From NCBI GenBank assembly GCA_002422205.1, contig DITS01000027.1:828-42838 (forward strand): a stretch of 42,011 bases of DNA, read 5' to 3'. Positions within the stretch are counted from its first letter, which is position 1, and each line of letters starts with the position of its first letter. The translations under genes and the position numbers were made by a program. The stretch is from Alphaproteobacteria bacterium UBA6178. GTDB taxonomy: Bacteria > Pseudomonadota > Alphaproteobacteria > Rickettsiales > UBA3002. The notes beneath the pieces were generated by a model. It saw only the letters and a program-made list of their open reading frames with translations. It did no database searches and was not told the DNA's origin. Of this stretch, positions 32,220 to 41,465 are shown piece after piece.

Positions 32220-34613
32220 ATGGCTGAGCAACCAAACAAAGACAGCAAAGACGCATCGCTGGCCATGCGATTGCTGCGTATGATCTGGGAGCGGCGCATT
32301 TATGTGGCGCGCAGTGTCTATGCCGTGGGCCACACGCTGGGCTGGCTGTATCAAAAATTCCCCCTGCCGCGCCATATCAAAGACATCACCACCGAGCTCA
32401 CCTTCCACGCCATCGAACATTTCATCGTGCAATCGAATGCCTATCAGGATTGGTTGCATCGCCGCGTTGGACTCACTCGTTTACATGGCCTTTTCAGCCG
32501 CAAATCCCCGCCCGATGCACCCGCTCTCTCCGTCAAAGCCCCTACCGCCGATCAATGGCAGGCACTCATCCATCAGCATCGCAGCAAAACGCCTCCCGCC
32601 GCCAACGCTCCCGTCATCGCCGTCATCATCCCGGTCTATAAAGGCTATGACGAAACCCTGCGCTGCATCTACAGCGTTCTAGACGCCGAATGTAACACCG
32701 CCTTCACTCTCACCCTCATCAACGATGCCAGTCCCGATTACAAACTGGTGGAAAAACTCCGCCAACTGCAAGAACAGGGCCTGTTCGAGCTGGTCACCCA
32801 TGAAAGCAATCAGGGTTTTGTCAAAAGCGTCAATCACGGCATGCAGCGCCACGAAAATCAGGATGTGCTGCTGCTCAATGCCGACACGCAGGTCTATGAT
32901 GGCTGGCTCGACCGCATGCACCGCGCACTCCATGCCAATGAAGAGACCGCCAGCGTCACCCCCTTTTCCAACCATGCCGAGCTGTGCAGCTATCCGCGCG
33001 TCTTTCATGCCAACACCGCCGCGCTGGAGCTGGATTACGCCGCACTTGATCAACTCGCCGCCCGCCAGAATCATGCGCTCGCACCCGAGCTTCCCACCGC
33101 CGTTGGCTTTTGCATGATGATCAAACGCGCCGCCCTCGAACAAATCGGCTATTTCGATGAAGACACCTTCGGGCGCGGCTATGGCGAAGAAAATGACTGG
33201 TGCCTGCGCGCCGCCGATGCGCATTGGCGGCATGTACTCGCCGCCGATACCTTCGTACGCCATACCGGCAATGTCTCATTCGAAGGCAGCAAAGACCGTC
33301 TGCTGCGTCGCTCCTTGCGCAAACTCAATGCACGCCACCCGCATTACCGCAAACTCGTGCGCAGCTTCCGCGAAGATGATCCGCTGCAACCCTACCGCCA
33401 GCAGCTCGACATTGCGCGTCTGCAACGCCTTGGCGGCGATCATGGCTTCCTCATGATCAGCCATAATGCTGGCGGCGGCACCGAGCGCCATATCAGCGAC
33501 ATGGTCACACGCCTCGCTGCCGATGGCATCACCGCTTACCGACTCAGTCCTGACCCCGAGCACGCCTCGCGCATCCGGCTCTGGCATCAGGATGCGCCCA
33601 ACTGCCCCAACCTGATATTCGATATGGATGATGATCAGGTGGTGCTTGTCTCCTGCCTGCGCGCGCTCGGCATCACCCATCTGCATTTGCATCATCTCAT
33701 TGGTTTCGCGCCGCGCATGCTTAATCTTGTCGATATGCTGGCCCGCGCACTCACCGTACCCTACGATGTCACCATCCATGATTATTATTTCATCTGCCCG
33801 AGCATCAATCTGATTTATGATAGCGGTGTCTATGATGGCGATCCCGATATCGAACAATCCGAAAAATGGGCACGCCACCACCCCACACCCGCGGGTCGCA
33901 CTCCCATCTGGCAATGGCGTCATCAGCATCAGCAATTGCTCGAAGCCGCCCGCAGCATCTACGCCCCCAGCGCCGATTGCGCGTTACGGATTCAGCGCTA
34001 TTTCCCCAACATCGCGCTTGCCGTGCGCCCGCATCCCGAATCGCTGCAACCCGCGCCCGATCTGTTCATACCTCATATAGCGGGCCGCCCGCTCGACATT
34101 GCGGTCATCGGCCACCTCACCCGTCACAAAGGCTCCGAGCAAATTCTGAAACTCGCGCAAGACGCCAAAGAGCGGCAACTCCCGATTCATTTCCATATTT
34201 TCGGTGATGCCGAAAATGCTGCGGCGTTGAGTAAAACCGGTCATGCTACCGTGCATGGTGCCTATCAGGAATCGGATATTTACACGCTCCTCGCCGCGCA
34301 GGAATGTCACCTCTCCCTCACCGCCTCCATCTGGCCCGAAACCTATACCTACACCCTCACCATCGCGCTTAATGCGGGGCTGTATCCGGTCTGCTTCGAT
34401 CTGGGCGCACCATCCGAGCGTATCCGCAACGCAGGTTGGGGCACGATTTTATCGCTCGATTACATGCTCGACGCCGAAGGCATGAACAACGCATTACTCG
34501 CGCTGGAAACTGCTGCACCGCCTGCCAATCTACGCAGTGCCATCACCCATAATTATCAGGATTTCACCCGCGAATATTACGGCATTTCGCCCGAGCACAC
34601 CGCAGCTGCATAA
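32220..34613 (+). CDS. Bifunctional glycosyltransferase (GT2 domain fused to a GT-B domain)
   Basis: A 797-residue protein. After a helical N-terminus, a GT2 domain occupies about residues 130-380: VIAVIIPVYKGYDETLRCIY, the metal-binding NADTQVYDGWLDRM (about 219), and GRGYGEENDWCLRA, the acidic acceptor motif. From about 410 a second, GT-B (GT4-like) domain begins with FLMISHNAGGGTERHISDM, and its nucleotide-sugar half starts near 630 (DIAVIGHLTRHKGSEQIL). No membrane spans are visible. It probably adds two sugars to a surface polysaccharide. It follows xerD after 71 bp. Confidence 0.9.
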   Translation: MAEQPNKDSKDASLAMRLLRMIWERRIYVARSVYAVGHTLGWLYQKFPLPRHIKDITTELTFHAIEHFIVQSNAYQDWLHRRVGLTRLHGLFSRKSPPDAPALSVKAPTADQWQALIHQHRSKTPPAANAPVIAVIIPVYKGYDETLRCIYSVLDAECNTAFTLTLINDASPDYKLVEKLRQLQEQGLFELVTHESNQGFVKSVNHGMQRHENQDVLLLNADTQVYDGWLDRMHRALHANEETASVTPFSNHAELCSYPRVFHANTAALELDYAALDQLAARQNHALAPELPTAVGFCMMIKRAALEQIGYFDEDTFGRGYGEENDWCLRAADAHWRHVLAADTFVRHTGNVSFEGSKDRLLRRSLRKLNARHPHYRKLVRSFREDDPLQPYRQQLDIARLQRLGGDHGFLMISHNAGGGTERHISDMVTRLAADGITAYRLSPDPEHASRIRLWHQDAPNCPNLIFDMDDDQVVLVSCLRALGITHLHLHHLIGFAPRMLNLVDMLARALTVPYDVTIHDYYFICPSINLIYDSGVYDGDPDIEQSEKWARHHPTPAGRTPIWQWRHQHQQLLEAARSIYAPSADCALRIQRYFPNIALAVRPHPESLQPAPDLFIPHIAGRPLDIAVIGHLTRHKGSEQILKLAQDAKERQLPIHFHIFGDAENAAALSKTGHATVHGAYQESDIYTLLAAQECHLSLTASIWPETYTYTLTIALNAGLYPVCFDLGAPSERIRNAGWGTILSLDYMLDAEGMNNALLALETAAPPANLRSAITHNYQDFTREYYGISPEHTAAA

Positions 34614-34617
34614 TGCT

Positions 34618-37600
34618 TCACGCCAAATCGGTCGCCGCCTGTTTTTCCCATGCCAGCACTTGCGCGCTCACGCGGTCATGCACCGGTGCATCTTCGCCGT
34701 CCGGTTGCAAATACGACGCCGATAATTCACGGAAAATATAATCCAGTACCGACGTGGCGCTATCTACCACCCCGCTACCTTCCACCATCCCCGAAGGCCC
34801 AAACTGGCTAAGGCGGAACGCATCGACAAACGCTTCCAGCGGCACGCCATATTGCAGCGCAATCGAAATGGCGATAGCAAATTGATTCACCATATGCCGC
34901 ATCGTCGCGGTCTGTTTGGGCATATCAATAAAAATTTCACCCAAGCGCCCATCCGGATAATCACCGGTGCGCAAATACACCGTCTGCCCGCCGATCACTG
35001 CTTTTTGCGTAAAACCGCCACGGCGTAGCGGCAATTCGCGCCGCGCCTGCGTCACGTCCCGTACCATCTGCATTGCCAGCACGGTGGGCTGCAGCATCGC
35101 CAATGGTTCCTGATCTTCCGCTTCGTCTTCCAGCTCGATCGCGGTGTGGTGCAAGCCACTCCCCACACGGTGCAACGCCAGCGATTTCAGCCCCAGCTTC
35201 CATGCCTGCATCATCCACTGGCGGCACGCATCAATGCTGCTATGCTGCGCCACGCAAATCCGGTGCGATACCCCGCCCGATACAAAGGGTTGCACCGCCG
35301 CCATCATCAATAGCTGCGCTTCCGCAGGCATTTGTGCGCTCAAACGAAACACCGCCAGGTCCCCTTCATCCAGATGTGGTGCATCCTCGAGCGATCCGGC
35401 GCCGCATGCATAGGCATTTGCCTGCGCAATTTCATCGGCGCTGAAACCCAGATGCGCGAGCAAATCAAATCCGGCATGGTAGCATTGCGCATCATCCAGC
35501 TGCAGCACATCGCGGCAAAAACGCTCACCCAGCACAAACGGATCAAACGCCATACGCACATGTGCGCAATGCCCCAGCGCTTCTTCCAGCTTTTGCAATT
35601 CATCACTGCCCAACCCTTTGGCACGCAGCGCGTCATGGTCAATCGCAGGCGCATGCAACAAAGATGCACGCCCGCACATATAGGTGGCAATATCGCGTCG
35701 CTGAGCATCCGAGTACCCTAGCGCCTTCAACGCCAAAAGCACGTGTTGCGGCACATATTTGCGCACCCCGCCATGCGGTTGCAGCGCATATTTAATCAGG
35801 CTGATTTCCGGCGCAACACCCGCCGTGTCGGCATCCATCAACCTCGCCATATTCGGCGTTGTGCCCACCGCGCTCACCTGCGCATTACTAAAGCCATATT
35901 GCTCACCGCGCAGCACCGCCATATCCCACAGGCGCCGCACCGCCTCTTCCAGCTCACTATCGGGCAGACTCGCCACATCCAGCACCACCGGCATCACATC
36001 CACCGACCCCAAATGTTGCGAACGGCCATACGCCGCTTCCTGATGCTGACGCACCACCTGCATCATGCGCGTGCGATTCGCGGTAAACGCATCGAACGCG
36101 CCCAACTCCTTGGCCATATCCGCCGAGGTGCAATAGCCCACACCCGTCATCACCGCGCTGATCGCAGCGGCAATACTACGCGCTTCGTCACTGTCATAGG
36201 CATACCCCATTTGCATCACCAACGCCGCCAGATTGCAATAACTTAAGCCGATAGGCCGGTAACGATAGGTATTACACGCAATGCTGCGTGACGGGAATTG
36301 CGCCATCGTAATGGATATATCGAGCATAATCGTCATCAGCCGCGCGGCATGCTCAAACCCTGCCACGTCAAAATGTCCGTCCTCGCGCACAAAGCGCAGC
36401 AAATTAAGCGAGGCCATATCGCAGGCGGTATCATCCAGAAACAGAAACTCAGCCTTGGGGCTCGACCCACGAATCGGCCCGTCCGCCGTGCAGGGGTTCC
36501 ACGCTTCAATCGTATCAGCAAACTGCACCGACGGATCGCCCGTCGCCCAGGCCGCCTGCGCCAGATTATCCATCAACTCTGTCGCACGCACAGTGCTCAG
36601 CGCCGCATCATCGACCCGTGCACGCAGCGCCCAGCCTTCGCGCCGCTCCACTGCCTGCAAAAACGCATCGCTCACCCGCACTGCCAGCCGCGCCTGATGC
36701 GCACCCACACTCAAATAAATCGCCGAATCGGCATCGGTGCCATACACCGGCATAATAATTTCGCTAAAGCCCTGCCGCGCATAATCCACCACACGCGTGA
36801 TATAACTATTGGGAATCATCGCACGCTGCGCCTGACGAATCGCATGTTTCAGGCAATCATTCTGCATGTGCGAAAACCGCGCATCCCCTTCGCCATGTTG
36901 TGTGGCTTCAAAAATCCGCCCCAGATGTTTACGCATCTGCCGCGCACCCGTCACCATCGCTGCGGCCTTATGTTCTTCCTCCGCTTTCCACTGAATAAAG
37001 GCTTCAATATCGGGATGGTCCATATCAACCAGCACCAGTTTATCGACCTTCAGCGCGCTGCCACCGGCCTTCACCGCCGCCGCCGCTTTATCGCCGATCG
37101 CTAAAAACCGCATCAGCCCGACCGAGGATTCGCTCCGCGCTGCCGCCTCGTGCGAGCTGCGGATCGACGACATATTACAGCCCGCACCCGAGCCATATTG
37201 AAAAACGCGCGCCTCGCGCTCCCACAAATCCATAATGCCGCCATCGCTGACCAGCTCATCTTTCACGCTCTGAATAAAACAATGATGATGCTGTGGCCGC
37301 ACATAGGCATACGATGATGCGGCAATGCTACCCGTTTCCGCATCAACAAAATAATGCCCCTGCGGCTCACCTTCCAGCCCATACGCCCAGTGCAAGCCGG
37401 TATTCAGCCATTGCGGTGACGCCGGTGCTGCCATCTGCATTGCCAGCATGGCACAGCATTCATCGTAAAAAGCGCGGACATCATCCGGCGTATCAAAATA
37501 GCCATGCGTCCAGCCCCAATAGCTCCATGCACCCGCTAATCGGTGAAAAATCTGTTTAGCCGATATTTCGCCGCCCTGACAATCAGCGCCTTGTGCAGCC

Positions 37601-37854
37601 ACACAGCGCCACAACCATTGCGGCACGCCCTCTTCAGCTACAGCTTCAACAGCAGCCGGTACGCCATGGCGGCGCACATAATGCCGCGCCAAAAATTCAC
37701 TCGCGGCATACGACCAATGCGCGGGCACTTCAAATTTAGGGATACAAATGCGGTGCTGCGCATCGACATGGCACACTTCAATCGCCACCGATTTAAAGGC
37801 AATCCCTGCATAAGGGCTTTGGCCACAGACGGTTAGTTTTCGTTGCACCTGCAT
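34618..37854 (-). CDS. NrdJ-like class II (B12-type) ribonucleotide reductase homologue lacking the radical cysteine
   Basis: 1078 residues from ATG 37854, where the family's usual start pattern (KLTVCGQSPYAGI) begins; a longer frame to 37923 exists. Blocks of the family are clear: SPQWLNTGLHWAYG, C192 in HHCFIQSVKDELVSDGGIMD, GIMDLWEREAR, DMDHPDIEAFIQWK, FLFLDDTACDMASLNLL (C478), and GGFTQKAVIGGQTVYLRTGDY. However, the active-site loop that reads ASNPCSE in the family reads GSSPKAE here: the thiyl-radical Cys is K467 and the Asn is S465; E469 remains. A C-terminal cysteine pair is also missing. It could be an inactive paralogue, a regulator, or an enzyme of altered chemistry. No cobalamin riboswitch is recognised upstream. 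Confidence 0.85.
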   Translation of the reverse strand: MQVQRKLTVCGQSPYAGIAFKSVAIEVCHVDAQHRICIPKFEVPAHWSYAASEFLARHYVRRHGVPAAVEAVAEEGVPQWLWRCVAAQGADCQGGEISAKQIFHRLAGAWSYWGWTHGYFDTPDDVRAFYDECCAMLAMQMAAPASPQWLNTGLHWAYGLEGEPQGHYFVDAETGSIAASSYAYVRPQHHHCFIQSVKDELVSDGGIMDLWEREARVFQYGSGAGCNMSSIRSSHEAAARSESSVGLMRFLAIGDKAAAAVKAGGSALKVDKLVLVDMDHPDIEAFIQWKAEEEHKAAAMVTGARQMRKHLGRIFEATQHGEGDARFSHMQNDCLKHAIRQAQRAMIPNSYITRVVDYARQGFSEIIMPVYGTDADSAIYLSVGAHQARLAVRVSDAFLQAVERREGWALRARVDDAALSTVRATELMDNLAQAAWATGDPSVQFADTIEAWNPCTADGPIRGSSPKAEFLFLDDTACDMASLNLLRFVREDGHFDVAGFEHAARLMTIMLDISITMAQFPSRSIACNTYRYRPIGLSYCNLAALVMQMGYAYDSDEARSIAAAISAVMTGVGYCTSADMAKELGAFDAFTANRTRMMQVVRQHQEAAYGRSQHLGSVDVMPVVLDVASLPDSELEEAVRRLWDMAVLRGEQYGFSNAQVSAVGTTPNMARLMDADTAGVAPEISLIKYALQPHGGVRKYVPQHVLLALKALGYSDAQRRDIATYMCGRASLLHAPAIDHDALRAKGLGSDELQKLEEALGHCAHVRMAFDPFVLGERFCRDVLQLDDAQCYHAGFDLLAHLGFSADEIAQANAYACGAGSLEDAPHLDEGDLAVFRLSAQMPAEAQLLMMAAVQPFVSGGVSHRICVAQHSSIDACRQWMMQAWKLGLKSLALHRVGSGLHHTAIELEDEAEDQEPLAMLQPTVLAMQMVRDVTQARRELPLRRGGFTQKAVIGGQTVYLRTGDYPDGRLGEIFIDMPKQTATMRHMVNQFAIAISIALQYGVPLEAFVDAFRLSQFGPSGMVEGSGVVDSATSVLDYIFRELSASYLQPDGEDAPVHDRVSAQVLAWEKQAATDLA

Positions 37855-38062
37855 AGGACGCACACACCTCAAAAATCGCGACAAGCCCCACGCAATGCAC
37901 CCGCTGCATTGCGCAAAGCTCACACTATCAAGCTGAAAAACTTACCGAAACGCGGCAGAACTCGGATGGCACTGCTCTCGACTTATTAAAAATGAAATTA
38001 CCACGCAGCCAGAAAACTGACAATGACAACCTCGCAGGGTGTGGATAGTTTCGACACAGATT

Positions 38063-39400
38063 CTACCGGACTTGTTCTGCCGCCTCTGTGCTTACCTTAG
38101 GCATTTTCGGCACTCCCTTCTCCTGCTGCTCCCCCAATGATATTGACCGATTCTGCGCAAGCTGTATTGCAGCTTGACTGCCCCGCACCGCAGGGCCAGC
38201 AGGTATCATCACATGCCCGTCAAAATGAAACGGCAGTTTATTTTTTTCACGATAGGCAATGGTGGCTGCCACATCGACAGCCCATGACACTTGTGTGGTA
38301 CCATCTTTTTTATAGCCAAGGGCTTTGGCCACGCCTTCCGAGCTATCAAGCACCCGCCCGCCATAGGCTTCCTTATGAAAGACACCGGTATCAGCCGCCA
38401 GCGCCAGCGTGCTTTTGCCGTTCTCACGGTTAATAATCCGCACCACCGAACCATATAAATCACGATGCTGTTTTGGCACCGCCACCATCGGCAAGCTGGG
38501 TTCAAACTTAATTCCGCTCGCGGTACTATCACCGGTAACGCCGTCCTGCCCGCCCGAGCCACCATACCACGAGGCTTCACCTACCAGCGCCCGTCCTGTA
38601 ATCGCTGCCAGATCTAAGGTTACAAGCTTAGTATGAATTCCTTTGGGAGCAGGCATTCGGGCAATCAGCGCGAAATCCTGCACCTCTAACGACTCCGATA
38701 TCGGAGCCGGTATACGCAGCACTGGCGTGCTAGCCACCAGCCGGTCCGGTGCAGGCTTTGCCAATTCAGCTGCAAGTGTTTCCCGCGTTTTGGCCCCCAT
38801 AATGCCATCGCTTGGCAGCCCCTGAGCGCGTTGAAAATCAAAGATGGCCTGACGGGTCATGCCATCCATCCGGTAAGGATTACGCTCCACATCCGCCTGA
38901 CGCAGATAATTCAGGCTCACCAGGCCATTTTTAAACGCAGCCATATCATGGTCGTCTTGTGTGAGAGCGCAAGCCTGCAATTCCTTAGTTTCGACAGGTT
39001 TGGACGCGGGCTTTCCTTTCAGGCGGCTTTGTTCGCCCAGCACCTGAAAGGTCGCCGCATCCAGCACCCCTCGTGACGCCAGATACGAGGTCTCAGCATG
39101 CTGCTTTTGAAATTCAGTTAAAGCGCGCTTGGTTTTCGGGCCAAATAATCCATCAACCGAGACTTTAAAGCCATTATTTTGCAATTTAAACTGCGCTTGT
39201 TTTACGATCTCATTACAATCACCGGGGCGCGCTAAAATAGGGTTATTGCTAAACGGCGTCACCCCGGTGTTCATCAGCGCATCACTCAGCGGCTCAGTCG
39301 TCACTGGCGCTGGCGGCGATTCCGTGGATGGAATGGTTTGCGGTGGTTTTTGCACCCAAAACCATTGCTCCACTTTATGGCGGATAAAAGGCGAAAACAC
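38063..39400 (-). CDS. Peptidoglycan-binding and RlpA-like (double-psi beta-barrel) protein
   Basis: A 445-residue protein starting at GTG 39400 with AAGGA 5 nt upstream. Two PG_binding_1 modules are visible: FKVSVDGLFGPKTKRALTEF (about residue 78 on) and RQAIFDFQRAQGLPSDGIMG (about 185). A C-terminal double-psi barrel of RlpA type follows (ALVGEASWYGG, DSTASGIKFEP, SVVRIINRENGKSTLALAAD). RlpA acts as a lytic transglycosylase or septum protein in some bacteria; this one lacks an evident signal peptide or lipobox. The likely role is cell-wall remodelling. Confidence 0.82.
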   Translation of the reverse strand: MFSPFIRHKVEQWFWVQKPPQTIPSTESPPAPVTTEPLSDALMNTGVTPFSNNPILARPGDCNEIVKQAQFKLQNNGFKVSVDGLFGPKTKRALTEFQKQHAETSYLASRGVLDAATFQVLGEQSRLKGKPASKPVETKELQACALTQDDHDMAAFKNGLVSLNYLRQADVERNPYRMDGMTRQAIFDFQRAQGLPSDGIMGAKTRETLAAELAKPAPDRLVASTPVLRIPAPISESLEVQDFALIARMPAPKGIHTKLVTLDLAAITGRALVGEASWYGGSGGQDGVTGDSTASGIKFEPSLPMVAVPKQHRDLYGSVVRIINRENGKSTLALAADTGVFHKEAYGGRVLDSSEGVAKALGYKKDGTTQVSWAVDVAATIAYREKNKLPFHFDGHVMIPAGPAVRGSQAAIQLAQNRSISLGEQQEKGVPKMPKVSTEAAEQVR

Positions 39401-39472
39401 AGCAATCCTTCTACATTAAAGTGAACGGACAGTAAGCATAACAGATATATATGTAGAATGCATGACGAAGCC

Positions 39473-39853
39473 TTAAGAATGACAGGCTATCACCGAAATA
39501 TCATACACCGGATGCTCCAGCGCCGATAAGGTGGGAGAAGAGGCAAACATCCATCCTGAAAACACCGACACAGGCCCAACATCCGGCTTATTATCGGTAA
39601 TTTCTATCAAAGCGGCATGCTCAGGTTGTTTATCCGCCGGTGCCGTCCAGCAGGCGCGCACCACCAGCGTCAGATTGCCAAATTCCAGTTCTTCGCCCAG
39701 CCGCCCCTTAATCGTCGAAACCCGCGCCGTTACCTTATTAAGCCCGCGCAGTTCCACAGTCCGCTCGCCTTTGCTATCCACCGATGCGGCCTGTGCCAGC
39801 GCCAGTGCTGGCACCGCCAGCATTAGCAAACAACCGGCAATCAACGCACGCAT
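39473..39853 (-). CDS. DUF2155 family exported protein
   Basis: A 126-residue protein with a signal peptide (MRALIAGCLLMLAVPALALA). The family core is LNKVTARVSTIKGRLGEELE followed by TLVVRACW, and VFSGWMFASSPTLSALEHPV with YDI. It is found mainly in alphaproteobacteria, with unknown function. ATG 39853 follows the MlaD-like stop by one base, so it is coupled; the TTG start at 39868 would overlap and is less likely. It lies in the NDUFA12-mlaD-DUF2155 run. Confidence 0.92.
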   Translation of the reverse strand: MRALIAGCLLMLAVPALALAQAASVDSKGERTVELRGLNKVTARVSTIKGRLGEELEFGNLTLVVRACWTAPADKQPEHAALIEITDNKPDVGPVSVFSGWMFASSPTLSALEHPVYDISVIACHS

Positions 39854-39854
39854 G

Positions 39855-40406
39855 CTATTCCAGCTCAAGACTAAAGGGGTTTTGTGGCTCTTCTACCGGA
39901 GCGCTCTGGCTGGCATCCGGCGTTGCAGCGGCTGGCGCGGCTGGCTCATCTGCGCCACCTTCCACGCCACCACTGCTGAAAACAAATTTACCCAGCAACT
40001 CTTCAAAACTCACCGATGATTGCGTAAAGCGAATCGTATCGCCCGATTCAAACATGGCGTCATCCCCGCCCGGCTCCAGCTTGACAAATTTATCACCCAG
40101 CAACCCGCTCGATACCACCGCTGCCGAAGTATCCTTAGGCAGTTTCACATTCTCGCGGATTTTCATCACCGCAATCGCCTGATAGGTGTTGGAATCCAGC
40201 TCGAGCCGCTCAACCACGCCCACCTTCATCCCGCCGATGCGCACTTCGCTACCGGTGGTCACACCGGTAACATCGTTGAATTTAGCATTCACCTGATAGC
40301 CATTCACTGATTGAACATTGCTCTGGCTATAGGCAAAAATCAGGAAACTGGCGGCCACAATCAGCACCACAGCTCCCATCACGGTTTCAATTAAATGCCG
40401 CCCCAT
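39855..40406 (-). CDS. mlaD: MlaD-like (MCE-domain) lipid-asymmetry protein
   Basis: A 183-residue inner-membrane-anchored periplasmic protein. One N-terminal span (ETVMGAVVLIVAASFLIFAY), then the MCE domain: YQVNAKFNDVTGVTTGSEVR, IGGMKVGVVERLELD, and SSGLLGDKFVKLEPGGDD. MlaD binds phospholipids for the MlaFEDB transporter that keeps outer-membrane lipid asymmetry. Other mla genes are not in the window. AGGGG lies 6 nt before ATG 40406. The C-terminal tail is Pro/Ala-rich. Confidence 0.9.
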   Translation of the reverse strand: MGRHLIETVMGAVVLIVAASFLIFAYSQSNVQSVNGYQVNAKFNDVTGVTTGSEVRIGGMKVGVVERLELDSNTYQAIAVMKIRENVKLPKDTSAAVVSSGLLGDKFVKLEPGGDDAMFESGDTIRFTQSSVSFEELLGKFVFSSGGVEGGADEPAAPAAATPDASQSAPVEEPQNPFSLELE

Positions 40407-40438
40407 ATTATCCCCTTAAATCTCATCTGATGCATTCG

Positions 40439-40804
40439 TTATTCTGGCCGCCAAGGCTGATAATCAGCAGTCGTTTTAGCGCGCGCTTGACCGCTGAGAA
40501 TATGGCCCTTGGGTACATAGCGCAACGGCGTGCCCGTCAGATTCGGACGATGATCCTTTTGCCATTTATGCTGTTTAACCGGCTGGCCTTCAACCGGCGC
40601 ACGCTTTACCGTGTAATGCAGCCACCCATGCCAATGCGGCGGCACTTTCGAGGGCTCGGGCATGCCGTTATACATCACCCAACGGCGACGACGGCCCGAT
40701 TTGGGCTCACGCCGAGCCTGAAAATATTCATTACCAAACTCGTCCTTGCCCACATACTGGCCATAAAACAAAGTATATAATCGTGTTCCAATCGTTGCGC
40801 TCAT
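40439..40804 (-). CDS. NADH:ubiquinone oxidoreductase subunit NDUFA12
   Basis: A 121-residue accessory subunit of complex I, of the NDUFA12 (B17.2) family, present in alphaproteobacteria and mitochondria. ATIGTRLYTLFYGQYVGKDE, then FGNEYFQ, RRRRWVMYNG and VPPHWHGWLHY are the conserved blocks; NLTGTPLRYVPKGH follows. ATG 40804 matches the family N-terminus; a longer frame to 40861 is not supported. It is the first gene of the run leading into MlaD and DUF2155, a conserved alphaproteobacterial gene order. Confidence 0.93.
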   Translation of the reverse strand: MSATIGTRLYTLFYGQYVGKDEFGNEYFQARREPKSGRRRRWVMYNGMPEPSKVPPHWHGWLHYTVKRAPVEGQPVKQHKWQKDHRPNLTGTPLRYVPKGHILSGQARAKTTADYQPWRPE

Positions 40805-40896
40805 ACGCAATGATCTATCAGAACTACCCAGCCTTGACAAGCCAAAGCGGCATTTCCCCACAGGATACTAAAATAGTGAAAACCGGCAATAATGGA

Positions 40897-41262
40897 TTAT
40901 TTCCGCTCCAGAAACCCAATCTGAATAGTGTAGGAGCCTTCACGTTCCATCGGCACCGCCGACAGCAAATGAATAATGGAATCATGATTACTCAGCGAAA
41001 TCTGATAGCGCGATAATAACCCCGCCACATCATCCAGCGCTTCCGTATCCCACTTCGCCACCCCGCGAATCGAGATCGTATCCCCCTCAAACGGGCTCAT
41101 ATCATGGATGTAATGGGTGCCACGATCACGCGCATCAACCACAAAATGGTCGCGTCCATAGCCGCCTTCCAGTCGGTTATAGCCCGGGCCGGAATAAATG
41201 ATATCATCATTATTGCCACCGGCATTCACAGGCACATCATTGCCAATTAATAAGTTACTCAT
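40897..41262 (-). CDS. Short RTX/hemolysin-type calcium-binding-repeat protein
   Basis: A 121-residue protein. The N-terminal part holds two to three degenerate RTX nonapeptides (NAGGNNDDIIYSGPGYNR, LEGGYGRDHFVVD) followed by the usual hydrophobic-acidic module of RTX tails (HDMSPFEGDTISIRGVAKWD). No signal peptide is seen. RTX proteins are normally large and secreted by type I systems; here only the terminal unit is present. It could be a stand-alone mini-protein or a remnant. Start at ATG 41262. Confidence 0.68.
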   Translation of the reverse strand: MSNLLIGNDVPVNAGGNNDDIIYSGPGYNRLEGGYGRDHFVVDARDRGTHYIHDMSPFEGDTISIRGVAKWDTEALDDVAGLLSRYQISLSNHDSIIHLLSAVPMEREGSYTIQIGFLERK

Positions 41263-41465
41263 AGCGCACCTACCCCGATTTTAAATAGCTGGTTTTTTAG
41301 TTTTATTGCATCTTCATCCTGCGCCAGAATGGTTAAAATTTTATTAATTTTATTGCGCCGCGATAAACTTCATCAAACTGTCACAATTAGAGTGATTCTC
41401 AGCTGATCGGTATAGAAAACCAGTGCGCTAAGAGCACATGAAGCAACGGATATATATAGCGATAA

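Noticed and set aside
37855..38062. Cobalamin riboswitch upstream of the B12-type reductase homologue
   Set aside because: I looked for the conserved B12-box core and hairpin arrangement and found nothing I could support.
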